The notes beneath the pieces were generated by a model that was not told the DNA's origin, did not search any database, and saw only the letters and a list, made by a program, of their open reading frames with translations. Positions 1 through 8,620 of a stretch of DNA of 64,000 nucleotides are shown here, in pieces. The translations under genes and the position numbers were made by a program. The stretch covers positions 248,001 to 312,000 of the forward strand of contig JABDHK010000010.1 in assembly GCA_012972835.1 (NCBI GenBank). The letters run 5' to 3'. Within the stretch, counting starts at the first letter, position 1; each line of letters begins with the position of its first letter. The stretch is from Chlorobiaceae bacterium (GTDB taxonomy: Bacteria > Bacteroidota > Chlorobiia > Chlorobiales > Chlorobiaceae).

Positions 1-2
1 CT

Positions 3-548
3 GTTATTGTGCTTGATACAAGGGAAGAGGGGAGTGCCGAGAAGCAAAAACTCTTTGCGCCAAATATCTTCGGCATCAAGCAGCAAAATGCCTGGAAAGA
101 ACCGGTCAGGAATGCAAGGGTTGTGTTGTGGGAGAGTGTTATTGAAAAAGAAGAGGCATTTCGCCAGCTTCTGCACGAATGCTGCATCGCTGACCCGGAT
201 ATTGATGAAGCAAGCGCATTAACTGCTCTGTTTGAAAGGGAAAAACAGGGAGGAACTTTTATCGGGCAGGAGATAGCAATGCCCCATGCAAGAGTTGAAA
301 ATCTGAGTAAGCCAGTTATTGTTATCGGAGTCAACAAAATCGGTATTTATGACAAGGAATCAAGCAATACCGCCCGCATCATGTTCCTGATGCTCTCTCC
401 TCTTTCCGATCCAAACAGTCATATCAGAATGCTCGGACTTATCAGTAAAATGGTTTCTGAAACTCAGTGGCGCAGCATGATGCTTCGTGCTGCAAACAAA
501 AAAGAGATTACCGCTCTTGTCAGAGAGAAGGTAAAACAGTTAAAGTGA
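3..548 (+). CDS. C-terminal part of a protein ending in a PTS EIIA type-2 (PtsN/fructose-like) domain, cut by the window edge
   Basis: The reading frame is open to the left edge, so this is the 3' end of a longer gene; the GTG at 9 is probably internal. The last ~140 residues match the PTS EIIA type-2 fold, with the phosphorylation-site motif AMPHAR around position 285-287 (the His codon). Such domains accept phosphate from HPr or NPr, or regulate partners by phosphorylation state. The stretch before the domain (window positions 3 to about 130) has no motif I can assign; in related bacteria EIIA domains are often fused to the cytoplasmic end of cation/proton antiporters, but that part lies outside the window. 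No other PTS gene is visible here, so a regulatory rather than sugar-transport role is inferred. Confidence 0.75.
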   Translation, partial: VIVLDTREEGSAEKQKLFAPNIFGIKQQNAWKEPVRNARVVLWESVIEKEEAFRQLLHECCIADPDIDEASALTALFEREKQGGTFIGQEIAMPHARVENLSKPVIVIGVNKIGIYDKESSNTARIMFLMLSPLSDPNSHIRMLGLISKMVSETQWRSMMLRAANKKEITALVREKVKQLK

Positions 549-584
549 TGGTAATGGTGTTGATTTGGCTCTTGCTCTTCAGCC

Positions 585-941
585 TTACTTGAGATCTCTC
601 TGTGCACTAAGAAAAAAAGGGCTTTCATGGTCTAAGAAGAGGCTGTTATTGGTATGCTCTTTATCACTCAGTGAGATCTGAGAACCAAGAGTGTAGGCCT
701 CGCCAGTTGACGTCGTTGTTTTATGACTATGATCCCGAATCAAAATGAAATAGACCAATAACCCGGCAGCCGCAACTCCTCCAATGATTAATCCAGTGTT
801 TGTTGAGCTTTGATTTCCAGTCGAATGTTGTTGTTCTGTATCTATTGAATCAGCACTCAATTTTAACGGACTGAGAGTTAATCCTATTGCCATTGCAAGA
901 ACGATTGCAACACTTTTTGTAAATAATCTCCAATTGCCCAT
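585..941 (-). CDS. Small exported or membrane-anchored protein of unknown function
   Basis: 118 residues. An N-terminal hydrophobic segment (about residues 9-30) looks like a signal peptide, followed by a Ser/Thr/Gln-rich linker and a second hydrophobic segment (about residues 50-67, Gly/Ala/Leu-rich) ending in basic residues. The tail is polar. I recognise no family. It lies on the minus strand just downstream of the outer-membrane transporter-like gene at 965-1756 (23-base gap), so the two are probably co-transcribed. The start ATG has no strong ribosome binding site. The coding call rests on length, signal-peptide-like start and tight spacing. Confidence 0.6.
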   Translation of the reverse strand: MGNWRLFTKSVAIVLAMAIGLTLSPLKLSADSIDTEQQHSTGNQSSTNTGLIIGGVAAAGLLVYFILIRDHSHKTTTSTGEAYTLGSQISLSDKEHTNNSLFLDHESPFFLSAQRDLK

Positions 942-964
942 TGCTTTATCTCGTTTAATAATGA

Positions 965-1756
965 TTAAAATCTCGCCGTAAGGCCAGCAAGAATAGTTTT
1001 ATCGGTCTCGGCATGGTTCAAGCCAGCTTTTATACCAATATCAAGATCGAAGTCATTCGCTACACTGTAAATTAGGCCACCAAGCAGAAAAGCTTGGCAG
1101 GGGTCTGGTGCTTTCTCAGTATTGCTGGTTATGCAGAAGTCAGCAACAGCACGGAGCTTTTCAGTCATATGAACCTCTGCCGCAAGTGAAGTATGCCAGA
1201 TATTTTCTTTGAAGGTTGCTTTATCCTGTTCCAGTCCGTATGAATTATGGAAGAATCCGGCATTAAAGTGCAGAGCCCTATTCTCCCACTCCTTGGTAGC
1301 AATCAGTACCACTCCTTCAGACAACCTGCCATTGCCTAACCCTTTTTGTTCATCACCAGTCGGAATGGTTACTATCGGCTTAAGAGCAAGGCTCAGCTCA
1401 TGAGGTTTACATTCAAAAAACTTCCATTTGAGTTCAATTGATGTATCACTGATCCCTTTGTCATTGGCAATAATGTTTGCACCGTCATAGAGAGAGCTCC
1501 ACTGCCAGGGAAAATCAACCACAAGATCGATGTCATCGGTAATGCCATAGGTCAGAGTTGCAGCAACTGAACCTCCAGCTTCCTTTGTGTAAATGGGGTC
1601 TGCAAGTTCATGATCTGTTGAATGTTCCCCATTCAACTCCAACTGAAATTTCCCCCTACCCTGAGTCCCAGTATCATCAGTCATCAAGGGGTGAGCCGCA
1701 AAAGCAGGAACTGACCACAAAATGGCCAGAATTATTACAGGTAGTTTTTTAATCAT
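965..1756 (-). CDS. Outer-membrane beta-barrel protein, MetA-type phenol-degradation 'transporter' family
   Basis: 263 residues with a clear Sec signal peptide (cleavage near AFA-AHP, residue ~20). The mature part starts with the HPLMTDDTGTQG pattern typical of the family annotated as 'transporter/phenol degradation MetA-like' (PF13557), followed by alternating amphipathic strands with aromatic residues and the recurring TYGITDDIDL type of motif, and ends in phenylalanine, as outer-membrane barrels do. The family probably forms a pore; substrate is unknown. It is upstream of the small membrane protein at 585-941 and may share a transcript with it. Confidence 0.75.
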   Translation of the reverse strand: MIKKLPVIILAILWSVPAFAAHPLMTDDTGTQGRGKFQLELNGEHSTDHELADPIYTKEAGGSVAATLTYGITDDIDLVVDFPWQWSSLYDGANIIANDKGISDTSIELKWKFFECKPHELSLALKPIVTIPTGDEQKGLGNGRLSEGVVLIATKEWENRALHFNAGFFHNSYGLEQDKATFKENIWHTSLAAEVHMTEKLRAVADFCITSNTEKAPDPCQAFLLGGLIYSVANDFDLDIGIKAGLNHAETDKTILAGLTARF

Positions 1757-1929
1757 CGATACTGAATTTTTTTAAACAGCAACCTCTGTAGTACAGTTTT
1801 ACAGGATAGCTTGAAAATTCCCAAAAAAAAGTAATCAGAACTGTTAATGGGGTTGTTCTGTTGGACTTGACGATGTCACAAATACTTAAAACAATCTAAA
1901 CAATAATAATGTTTATTTTGAGTATTTCC

Positions 1930-2172
1930 TCAAACATAAAAAAGGCCACTTACACTTGATACGAAGCTATTGAGGAGTTCAATCTTGCAGTCGATATCAT
2001 GGTACTCGTCGATGAGGCGGATGTTCTTCTCCTTTATGCTACCATTGATCACCGTCACGGAATTTAATATCTTGCCATTCGCATCCTTCCAGACAGTGAC
2101 CTTTTCCGAGGCCTGGGCCTCAGACATGCTCTCAAGATGGCACCAACCACATAAGTATATTCCGAGGTGCAT
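1930..2172 (-). CDS. Possible small hypothetical protein or broken gene
   Basis: An 80-codon frame in the gap between two envelope genes. Residues ~20-70 (the WKDANGKIL region) read like real protein, but the N-terminus is odd and lacks a ribosome binding site. A neighbouring frame just upstream reads plausibly up to about 2150 and then stops, which would fit a frameshifted remnant. No family recognised. The opposite-strand frame over the same bases is Cys/Trp/Phe-rich and looks like a shadow. Confidence 0.25.
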   Translation of the reverse strand: MHLGIYLCGWCHLESMSEAQASEKVTVWKDANGKILNSVTVINGSIKEKNIRLIDEYHDIDCKIELLNSFVSSVSGLFYV

Positions 2173-2222
2173 CGGCTTTTGCCTCGGTTGTTACCAAAAA
2201 AAACTGTGGACCAATTTTGATT

Positions 2223-2852
2223 TTAGAACCAGATTCTCAAACCAAGCAAAGCACTGTTGCTGGCGAGTTGAAAAGTTGTGTAATTATTGTCGAGGCTCAT
2301 CGTGCTGCTTCTGGCATAACGATAGCGAGTATCAATATCGAGATGTTTAGATACTGGAATGGATAGACCAGCTCCAAACTGATAAGCAAACGTTGAATGA
2401 GTTTCGTTCAAGCCATGCAAACCATGCCTGCCATTCAAACCATTCACATTAAAACTTGCCCACCCCAAACCGGCAGTAAGATAAGGGTTGATAGTGCCTG
2501 TATGAAAATCATAGTAACCATTTGCCAGAATTGAGGTTTCTGAAAGCAGCCCCGATATACGATAAACTTCCGTGTTGAAGGTAATATGGTCAGTATTATT
2601 TCGCTGATAGTCGAGTTCAGCCTCAAGCCTGCAGGAATCACTGAACTTCATACCGACAGCACCTATCAGGGTTAGGCCTCCAGTCGTTGAAAGGGCTCCT
2701 GATTTGTCCCGTGGTATGATGTCATTATCCATGCACCAAGTCTCACCGATATTTCCACTGATGTAACAGGAAGGAGAATCAGTTGCGAATGCTGGAACGG
2801 TCAGCATACATGTTGTTATGGCGGCACCGAGAAAAGCCAAATACTTTTTCAA
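2223..2852 (-). CDS. Outer-membrane beta-barrel protein (opacity/OmpW-like porin fold)
   Basis: 209 residues with a Sec signal peptide (cleavage after AFA, residue ~23). The mature protein alternates amphipathic strands and carries the motifs NPYLTAGLGWA and FAYQFGAGLSIPVSKHLDIDTRYRY, characteristic of the 'outer membrane protein beta-barrel' family (PF13505-like), and ends in WF. It is a paralogue of the protein at 61977-62723: both share the PYxTAGxG, YQFGAGxxxPVS and DxRYRY blocks in the same order. Function beyond surface/outer-membrane structure is unknown. It is transcribed alone, with a ~300-base non-coding region upstream. Confidence 0.8.
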   Translation of the reverse strand: MKKYLAFLGAAITTCMLTVPAFATDSPSCYISGNIGETWCMDNDIIPRDKSGALSTTGGLTLIGAVGMKFSDSCRLEAELDYQRNNTDHITFNTEVYRISGLLSETSILANGYYDFHTGTINPYLTAGLGWASFNVNGLNGRHGLHGLNETHSTFAYQFGAGLSIPVSKHLDIDTRYRYARSSTMSLDNNYTTFQLASNSALLGLRIWF

Positions 2853-3152
2853 TATAAATTCTGATTTGGTGAACTAAGAGATTAGATTTGAAAGTTATAG
2901 CTATGATTTAGCTTTGACTTTTTGTTGAATACCGACAACAATAAGAAATCAAAATATAACTTACAACGATTGGATCATGACAGTTGAATCAGGCGAAACA
3001 TCTGCTTGTCTGGAAAGTTTTATGGGTGGCTATATATCCTGTGAAGTCGAACTGTAATTTTTCAGTGCAAGAAATCTTAAAGGAGAAAGTCAATATCAGG
3101 TACTAGGCACTCATTTATTCACATCACATTTGAGCATAAATCCGAAACAGAC
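2853..3152. other. Divergent intergenic region, nothing definite
   Basis: About 300 AT-rich bases between the divergent outer-membrane and SDR genes. It must hold promoters for both, but I could not place a convincing -35/-10 pair. An AAGGAG-like string near 3079 is too far from the SDR start to be its ribosome binding site and no convincing short gene follows it. Confidence 0.4.
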
Positions 3153-3908
3153 ATGACTCGTAAAATAGCCATTATAACTGGCGGTAGCCGTGGTCTCGGG
3201 GCAAATGCCGCCCTGAAACTGGCCGCCCGAAACACAGATCTGATTATCACCTACAGAGAGAACAAAACAGCCGCTGATGAGGTTGTTTTCACTATTACAA
3301 ACCTGGGTGCACGAGCAACTGCCCTGCATCTTGATGCTGGTTCTGTTTCCGGAATTCCTGCTTTCACTGAACAGGTGAAGGAAACACTGGAACAATGGGG
3401 TGCAGAGCGCTTTGACATCCTTATCAACAATGCAGGAATGGGCATCAATGCGGCTTTCGCTGATGTGACAGAAGCTCAGTTTGATGCTCTTTTTAATGTT
3501 CATTTGAAAAGTGTTTTTTTCCTGACCCAGGCCCTTGTGCCGCTGATGGCTGATGGTGGCCGCATACTCAATGTTTCTTCCGGCCTTGCCCGTTTTACTT
3601 TGCCGGGATATTCCGTGTATGCATCTATGAAAGGTGCTCTTGAAGTGCTGACCAGATACCTTGCCAAAGAGCTCGGACACCGGGGTATCTCTGTTTATGT
3701 TCTGGCACCGGGAGCAATAGAAACTGATTTCGGAGGAGGCACTGTTCGTGACAACAAACAGGTTAATTCATTCATTGCTTCTGGAACCGCGTTGGGGCGT
3801 GTCGGCCTTCCGGACGACATTGGTGATCTCATTGCAGCCCTTGTTTCTGACGACTGCCGATGGGTAAATGCCCAGCGTATTGAAGCATCCGGTGGTGTAT
3901 TTATCTGA
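3153..3908 (+). CDS. Short-chain dehydrogenase/reductase (SDR, FabG-like)
   Basis: 251 residues, the usual length for a classical SDR. An N-terminal Rossmann motif GGSRGLG (residues ~9-15) binds NAD(P)H; NNAGMG (~93) is the structural NAG motif; the catalytic Ser lies in NVSSG (~138-142) and the Tyr/Lys pair in YASMK (~153-157). The C-terminal PGAIETDF segment is also typical. The enzyme reduces or oxidises a carbonyl/alcohol, but the substrate cannot be read from sequence. It stands alone, divergent from the outer-membrane gene on the left and convergent with the GH65 gene on the right. The ATG has only a weak Shine-Dalgarno sequence. Confidence 0.9.
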   Translation: MTRKIAIITGGSRGLGANAALKLAARNTDLIITYRENKTAADEVVFTITNLGARATALHLDAGSVSGIPAFTEQVKETLEQWGAERFDILINNAGMGINAAFADVTEAQFDALFNVHLKSVFFLTQALVPLMADGGRILNVSSGLARFTLPGYSVYASMKGALEVLTRYLAKELGHRGISVYVLAPGAIETDFGGGTVRDNKQVNSFIASGTALGRVGLPDDIGDLIAALVSDDCRWVNAQRIEASGGVFI

Positions 3909-4067
3909 TATGGCCTTGAACCAAAAAACCTGACTATTCTTTCTTGAGTTTCGCTAAATCGGAAATTACTCCTGCGGCCTCGTTGAGCAGCATATCCTTG
4001 CTTCTGTTTCAGATTTAAATGCTGCATCCTGAAGCTGTGCCGATTTTTTCAGGGTTGATTGTTTTTA

Positions 4068-6530
4068 TCATTCATTGTTCAATGGAAACACACGGGTTGT
4101 GTTGCTGATGAATGCGCAGATCTTGTCATCGATACACAGAGAGATTGGTGGCGCTGAACTTTTACTTCCTTGGACGGTGAGCGAATCCTTTGTCAGCTGG
4201 AGATTGAGCGAGTGTCCCCGGTAGCGGATTCGCATGTCGAGGCTTTCTATTGCCTTAGGCAATTCGGGATGAAGTCGAAGGACATTGCCTCTTGCTTCTA
4301 TACCTGTCAAGACGCGTTGTACCAGATCAACAGTGCCAGCCATAGCGCCGAGGTGGACACCCTCTGCGGTTGTTCCTTGCTGAATATCACTCACGTCGCT
4401 CTGCAGCGCCTCAGTGAAGAAGTGTATTGCACGTTGCCGGTCAGAACGTGCCAGCACCCAGGCAGAGACTACACGGGAGAGCGTGGAACCTTGGGTTGAG
4501 CGGTCAATATAGTAGGCGATGTTTTGTGGAATGGTTTCGTATTCGAAAGGATAGTCAAGACGATGAAATAACTCGCCGATCTCTTCAGAGGAAAAGAGGT
4601 AGAATAACATCAGCACATCTGGCTGTTTCGACAGCTTGTAACGGTTTGCTGTGTCGTGCTCTTGCTCGAGGATGAGATCGAGACGCTGAATATTGCCGTA
4701 CTGGGTTCGGTAGTCATCCAGGTCAATTTCATGTAATTGTTCATAACCCTCAAACTGACTGATGATTCCATTATCCTGGAATGGTACAAACATTTTGCGG
4801 CTGATATCGTTCCATCGCACGATCTCCTCCGCCGATAAGCCAAGCCGCGTGGTGAGCTCAGCACGACGGACATCCGAGAGCAGGTCAAGCACATCAAGTG
4901 CCCGGCATAGCACCCATGCTGCCATAATGTTGGTATAGGCATTGTTGTTGAGACCAGGCGTTGCAGAATCCGGATAGGCATCGTGAAACTCGTCCGGTCC
5001 CATGACACCATGGATTTCGTAGCGATCTCTATCGTGATTGTAGAGAGCGATGGTCGACCAGAAAATAGCGATATCGAGGACGAGTTCTGCTCCATAAGAG
5101 TAGAGAAATTCGACGTCATGGGTGACCTGGAAGTATTGCCAGACATTATGAACAATGGCACTGCCTACGTGGCGCTGTAAATAAGAGTTGTCGGGCACCC
5201 AGCGCTGTGAGCGCGGGTTGAGGTTGAACTTCTGGGTCTCCTCCCGACCATTACTGCCGCTTTGCCAGGGAAACATTGCTCCCTTATATCCTGCCTCGGC
5301 AGCCGCTGTGCGTGCCTCTTTGAGACGCCGATAACGATACATCAGAAGCGATCGGGTGATTTCGGGCATGCGATAGTTGAAAAACGGAAAAATGAAAATT
5401 TCATCCCAGAAGATATGGCCCTGGTAGGCTTCCCCTGTCCAGGCGCGTGCTGGTATTCCTGTGTCAAGTCCGATGGAGTTGGGTGATACTGCCTGTAGCA
5501 GGTGAAACATGTTCAGTCGAAGCAGCATCGGGAGGTTTAACGGCAACCTGTGGGTTGTCTTTATATGAAGGTCAAAACGGCGCCACAAATAGTTCCATGT
5601 TGACTGATGCTCATTCATGACGGTATCGAAGCGACCTACATGAGCGATCGATTGTTGTGCTTCAACCCTGCACTCTGAAATGGCAAGGTCGCGTGAAGTA
5701 TAAAAGGTGGCGTTCTTTTCCAGAATCAGTGTCTCGCCTTGTTTGAGATCGATAGTGAATTCCTCAGCAATGTATTCCGGCTCCTCAATATGACGGCGTT
5801 CAAGCTTGACAGGCGTTCCATTGAGGAATACCTGAGTTCTTGCCACCTCTGCGACATGAATGTTGGACTGGTTTGTACGTACCTGCAGGTAGAGGCTATC
5901 ATCACCAACGAAAGAGCTGGCAACTCTCTCCAGGTGCCTGTTCTTGAACTTCTGGTAGAGCTTCGCACCGGCGTTGATGATGCGGCCATCTATAGCTGAT
6001 CTCACCGTAACTCCAGCCGACCAGTTTTCGGCGGTCAGTGTTACTTCGAGTGCGCCAAAATGCATGCCGCTCATTGAGACCAGAGATCGCTCCTTGATTG
6101 TCGTGCGCCGTCCCTTGCCATCCTCAAAGCAGATGTGCCGCAATAACATGCCACTCCTCAGATCAAGTTCTTGCTGGTACCGCAAGAGTTGTACACTTCC
6201 CGGGTCGAACCACTTCTCTCCGTCCAGATGAAACTCAAGCATAAGCCAGTTGGGGAAATTCACGATATCTTCATTCTCGATCACCCGACCGGCAATATCG
6301 GTGCTCAACCGATTGTAGCATCCAGCGAAATAGGTTCCCGGATAGTGAATGCCATCAGCGACCGATCCGATAGCAGCTCCGCGCATGGTGAGATAGCCAT
6401 TTCCAAGGGAGCACAAGGCTTCGCGGATACCCTCCTGCCCTGGTTCATAACCATCAAAGGACAGTGACCAGGATGATGATGGCTCATCTGCCTCCAGAAT
6501 TTGCATCGGATCGGTCATGATTTTTTTCAT
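4068..6530 (-). CDS. Glycoside hydrolase family 65 protein (maltose/trehalose/kojibiose phosphorylase type)
   Basis: 820 residues, within the 750-850 range of GH65 enzymes. It has the N-terminal beta-sandwich (SLGNGYLTMRG near residue 40), the central (alpha/alpha)6 barrel with the WDEIFIFPF segment, and the catalytic general acid Glu514 in GPDEFHDAY. The phosphate-site region near the C-terminus is recognisable as TTAEGVHLGAMAGT, which favours a phosphorylase that splits an alpha-glucoside with inorganic phosphate into beta-glucose-1-phosphate and a sugar. Which disaccharide is used cannot be decided. No beta-phosphoglucomutase or transporter gene is adjacent. No signal peptide, so cytoplasmic. 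A role in glycogen or trehalose turnover is inference. Confidence 0.88.
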   Translation of the reverse strand: MKKIMTDPMQILEADEPSSSWSLSFDGYEPGQEGIREALCSLGNGYLTMRGAAIGSVADGIHYPGTYFAGCYNRLSTDIAGRVIENEDIVNFPNWLMLEFHLDGEKWFDPGSVQLLRYQQELDLRSGMLLRHICFEDGKGRRTTIKERSLVSMSGMHFGALEVTLTAENWSAGVTVRSAIDGRIINAGAKLYQKFKNRHLERVASSFVGDDSLYLQVRTNQSNIHVAEVARTQVFLNGTPVKLERRHIEEPEYIAEEFTIDLKQGETLILEKNATFYTSRDLAISECRVEAQQSIAHVGRFDTVMNEHQSTWNYLWRRFDLHIKTTHRLPLNLPMLLRLNMFHLLQAVSPNSIGLDTGIPARAWTGEAYQGHIFWDEIFIFPFFNYRMPEITRSLLMYRYRRLKEARTAAAEAGYKGAMFPWQSGSNGREETQKFNLNPRSQRWVPDNSYLQRHVGSAIVHNVWQYFQVTHDVEFLYSYGAELVLDIAIFWSTIALYNHDRDRYEIHGVMGPDEFHDAYPDSATPGLNNNAYTNIMAAWVLCRALDVLDLLSDVRRAELTTRLGLSAEEIVRWNDISRKMFVPFQDNGIISQFEGYEQLHEIDLDDYRTQYGNIQRLDLILEQEHDTANRYKLSKQPDVLMLFYLFSSEEIGELFHRLDYPFEYETIPQNIAYYIDRSTQGSTLSRVVSAWVLARSDRQRAIHFFTEALQSDVSDIQQGTTAEGVHLGAMAGTVDLVQRVLTGIEARGNVLRLHPELPKAIESLDMRIRYRGHSLNLQLTKDSLTVQGSKSSAPPISLCIDDKICAFISNTTRVFPLNNE

Positions 6531-6776
6531 ATAAGGTTAAATTTCCTTGCTGCTCATTAAAAAAAGTTAAAATTTATGTACAGGAAAAACATGAAAAAAT
6601 CGTCGTATCCCTTACAGGGAATGATTTTAGGAAATCCCATGACTGATCACGAGAGCAGCGGGAAACAAAATGGAACAAATTCTTGTTTGATACCAGCGAT
6701 ACACGTATCATGAAAACAATGGATACATAGATATAGCTTTATTATTTTATCAAATAACAACAACAGGTGAACACTG
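6531..6776. promoter_or_regulatory. Divergent promoter region for GH65 and the ABC exporter
   Basis: About 245 AT-rich bases separate the two divergent genes. The only functional element I can place is AGGTGA at 6765-6770, a Shine-Dalgarno sequence seven bases before the GTG start at 6777. No clear operator repeat seen. Confidence 0.4.
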
Positions 6777-7913
6777 GTGCCAGGAATACTTAAAATAGCA
6801 TTGAAGCTTCTTGTCAATGACAGGAGCAAGTTTATCGCCCTTCTGGTTGGTATTACGTTTGCTGTGTTTCTCATGATCATGATGATGTCGATGTTTTCTG
6901 GCATATTAGCCCGCTCCTCCTCATCGGTCTATAATGTCGGAGCAAAAATCTGGGTTATGGACCCGGCAGTGAACAACGCTACCAGCAGTATCCCCATGCC
7001 TGATTATGTTCTTTCAAATGCAAGAAGTATCGACGGTGTAAAATATGCAGTGCCGATCTATTTTGGTAACGCGCTGGTCAAACTCAAAAGTGGCGCTTAT
7101 CAGGCAGTATCTGTTGTTGGCCTTGATGATGCGACCCTCTATGGCAGGCCTGAATTGATCGAAGGAAAAATTCAGGATATATATGCCGAAAACGCTTTTT
7201 TTGTCGTGAAGGATGCGGAATTCAAAAAACTTGAAAGTCCCACGGTTGGAACTGAATTTGAAATAAACGATCATCGGGGGCTTGTCGTTGGCGTGGCAAA
7301 AGTTACCTCTTCGGGTCTTTTTGGTATCCCTACTGTCTACACCACCTATAACAGGGCAATTACCTACATCCCCTCGATGCGCTTTACCACCTCATATATT
7401 CTGATCGAGCCGAAACACGACACTGATATTCCGTTTATTCAGCAGCAAATCAAAAAGCTTGGCTATCAGGCACTTACCCGCGATCAGTTTGTCCAGAAAA
7501 TCTCTGATTTTTATACTTACCAGACCGGCATGGGGATGAATGTTTTGATGATGACGGCCATCAGTTTTATCGTTGGGCTGTCGATCTCCGGCCAGACCTT
7601 CTATACCTTTATCCTCGAAAACCTTGAACGGTTTGGCGCTTTAAAGGCCATCGGTGCCAAAGGGCATGAGTTGATTGCCATGATTCTTTTTCAGGCTTCA
7701 TTTACCGCACTTCTGGGCTATGGACTCGGTGTCGGGCTGGCATCAGGCCTGATGATTCTGGCCAAGCTCCGTTTACCAAGCTACGCAGCGCAGGTTACCT
7801 ACACCAATCTCACCTTTGCATTTTTTATGGTACTTATTATGGCAGGAGTTTCAAGTTATATCGGTGTCCGGAAAGTTCTCCAGATTCAACCGTTTGATAT
7901 TTTCAGGGGCTGA
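6777..7913 (+). CDS. ABC exporter permease, FtsX/MacB-like (DevC family)
   Basis: 378 residues. An N-terminal transmembrane helix (residues ~18-42), a large periplasmic MacB-PCD-like domain (~45-235), then three C-terminal helices (~250-275, ~300-330, ~345-368) form the FtsX topology of four helices; the LERFGALKAIGAKGHELIAMI segment is the conserved coupling region. The GTG start is supported by AGGTGA seven bases upstream. It opens a tightly packed four-gene operon: permease, ATPase, HlyD-like adaptor, outer-membrane factor. The permease matches DevC, which with DevA and DevB exports glycolipids in cyanobacterial heterocysts; the substrate here is unknown. Confidence 0.85.
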   Translation: MPGILKIALKLLVNDRSKFIALLVGITFAVFLMIMMMSMFSGILARSSSSVYNVGAKIWVMDPAVNNATSSIPMPDYVLSNARSIDGVKYAVPIYFGNALVKLKSGAYQAVSVVGLDDATLYGRPELIEGKIQDIYAENAFFVVKDAEFKKLESPTVGTEFEINDHRGLVVGVAKVTSSGLFGIPTVYTTYNRAITYIPSMRFTTSYILIEPKHDTDIPFIQQQIKKLGYQALTRDQFVQKISDFYTYQTGMGMNVLMMTAISFIVGLSISGQTFYTFILENLERFGALKAIGAKGHELIAMILFQASFTALLGYGLGVGLASGLMILAKLRLPSYAAQVTYTNLTFAFFMVLIMAGVSSYIGVRKVLQIQPFDIFRG

Positions 7914-7915
7914 TA

Positions 7916-8620
7916 ATGGGAACTTTAGCCATAAAGGCCAATGCGCTGGTAAAGTGGTTTGGCGAAGGGGAGACTAAAACCAATGCGGTGAAAAGTGCAA
8001 GTTTTGAGGCTAACTTTGGAGAGCTGCTCTATATTGTCGGCCCATCGGGAAGCGGCAAGACAACCTTGCTCAGCATGATTTCGGGTATTCTCAAGCCAAA
8101 CGAGGGCAGTGTTCTGGTAGAGGGTAAAGATATCTGGCAGATGAAAAGTGACGACATTGCCGATCTCCGTTTGCACAAAATCGGCTTTGTTTTTCAGGAT
8201 TACCATCTTTTTCCGCGCTTGACCACTGTTGAAAACGTGGCTATTCCACTTATCCTGAAAAAAATGGACTGGAATGAGGCACTGAAAGTTGCCCTTGAAT
8301 ACCTTGAAATCGTTGGGCTCCAGAATCGGGCCCAACTGCAGCCGGTCAAGCTGAGTGGTGGTGAGCAGCAGCGTGTGGCAATTGCACGGGCAATTGCCGG
8401 CCATCCAGATATTCTGATTTTTGATGAGCCGACGGCCTCGCTTGATGGTGATACAGGAAGAAAGATTGTAGAGTTTATCAAAACAAAAATCCTCACTGCA
8501 GATCGTTGTGTCATCATTGTAACGCATGACAGCCGCATCTATGAGTATGCAGATACAATCATGAAAATGGAAGATGGAAAAATAATTGGCTTTGAAAGAA
8601 ATACTTTAACGGCTCAATGA
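7916..8620 (+). CDS. ABC transporter ATP-binding protein (LolD/MacB/DevA type)
   Basis: 234 residues, a single nucleotide-binding domain. Walker A GPSGSGKTT (~residue 42), Q-loop FVFQDYHLF, signature LSGGEQQR (~143), Walker B ILIFDEP (~165) and the H-loop VTHD (~202) are all present, so it should be active. It starts two bases after the permease stop and its own stop overlaps the start of the adaptor gene (ATGA), so translation is coupled. It powers the exporter formed with its neighbours. Confidence 0.92.
   Translation: MGTLAIKANALVKWFGEGETKTNAVKSASFEANFGELLYIVGPSGSGKTTLLSMISGILKPNEGSVLVEGKDIWQMKSDDIADLRLHKIGFVFQDYHLFPRLTTVENVAIPLILKKMDWNEALKVALEYLEIVGLQNRAQLQPVKLSGGEQQRVAIARAIAGHPDILIFDEPTASLDGDTGRKIVEFIKTKILTADRCVIIVTHDSRIYEYADTIMKMEDGKIIGFERNTLTAQ

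Noticed and set aside
3111-3680. 189-codon minus-strand frame
   Set aside because: Opposite strand of the SDR gene, Cys/Ser/His-rich, no start signal.
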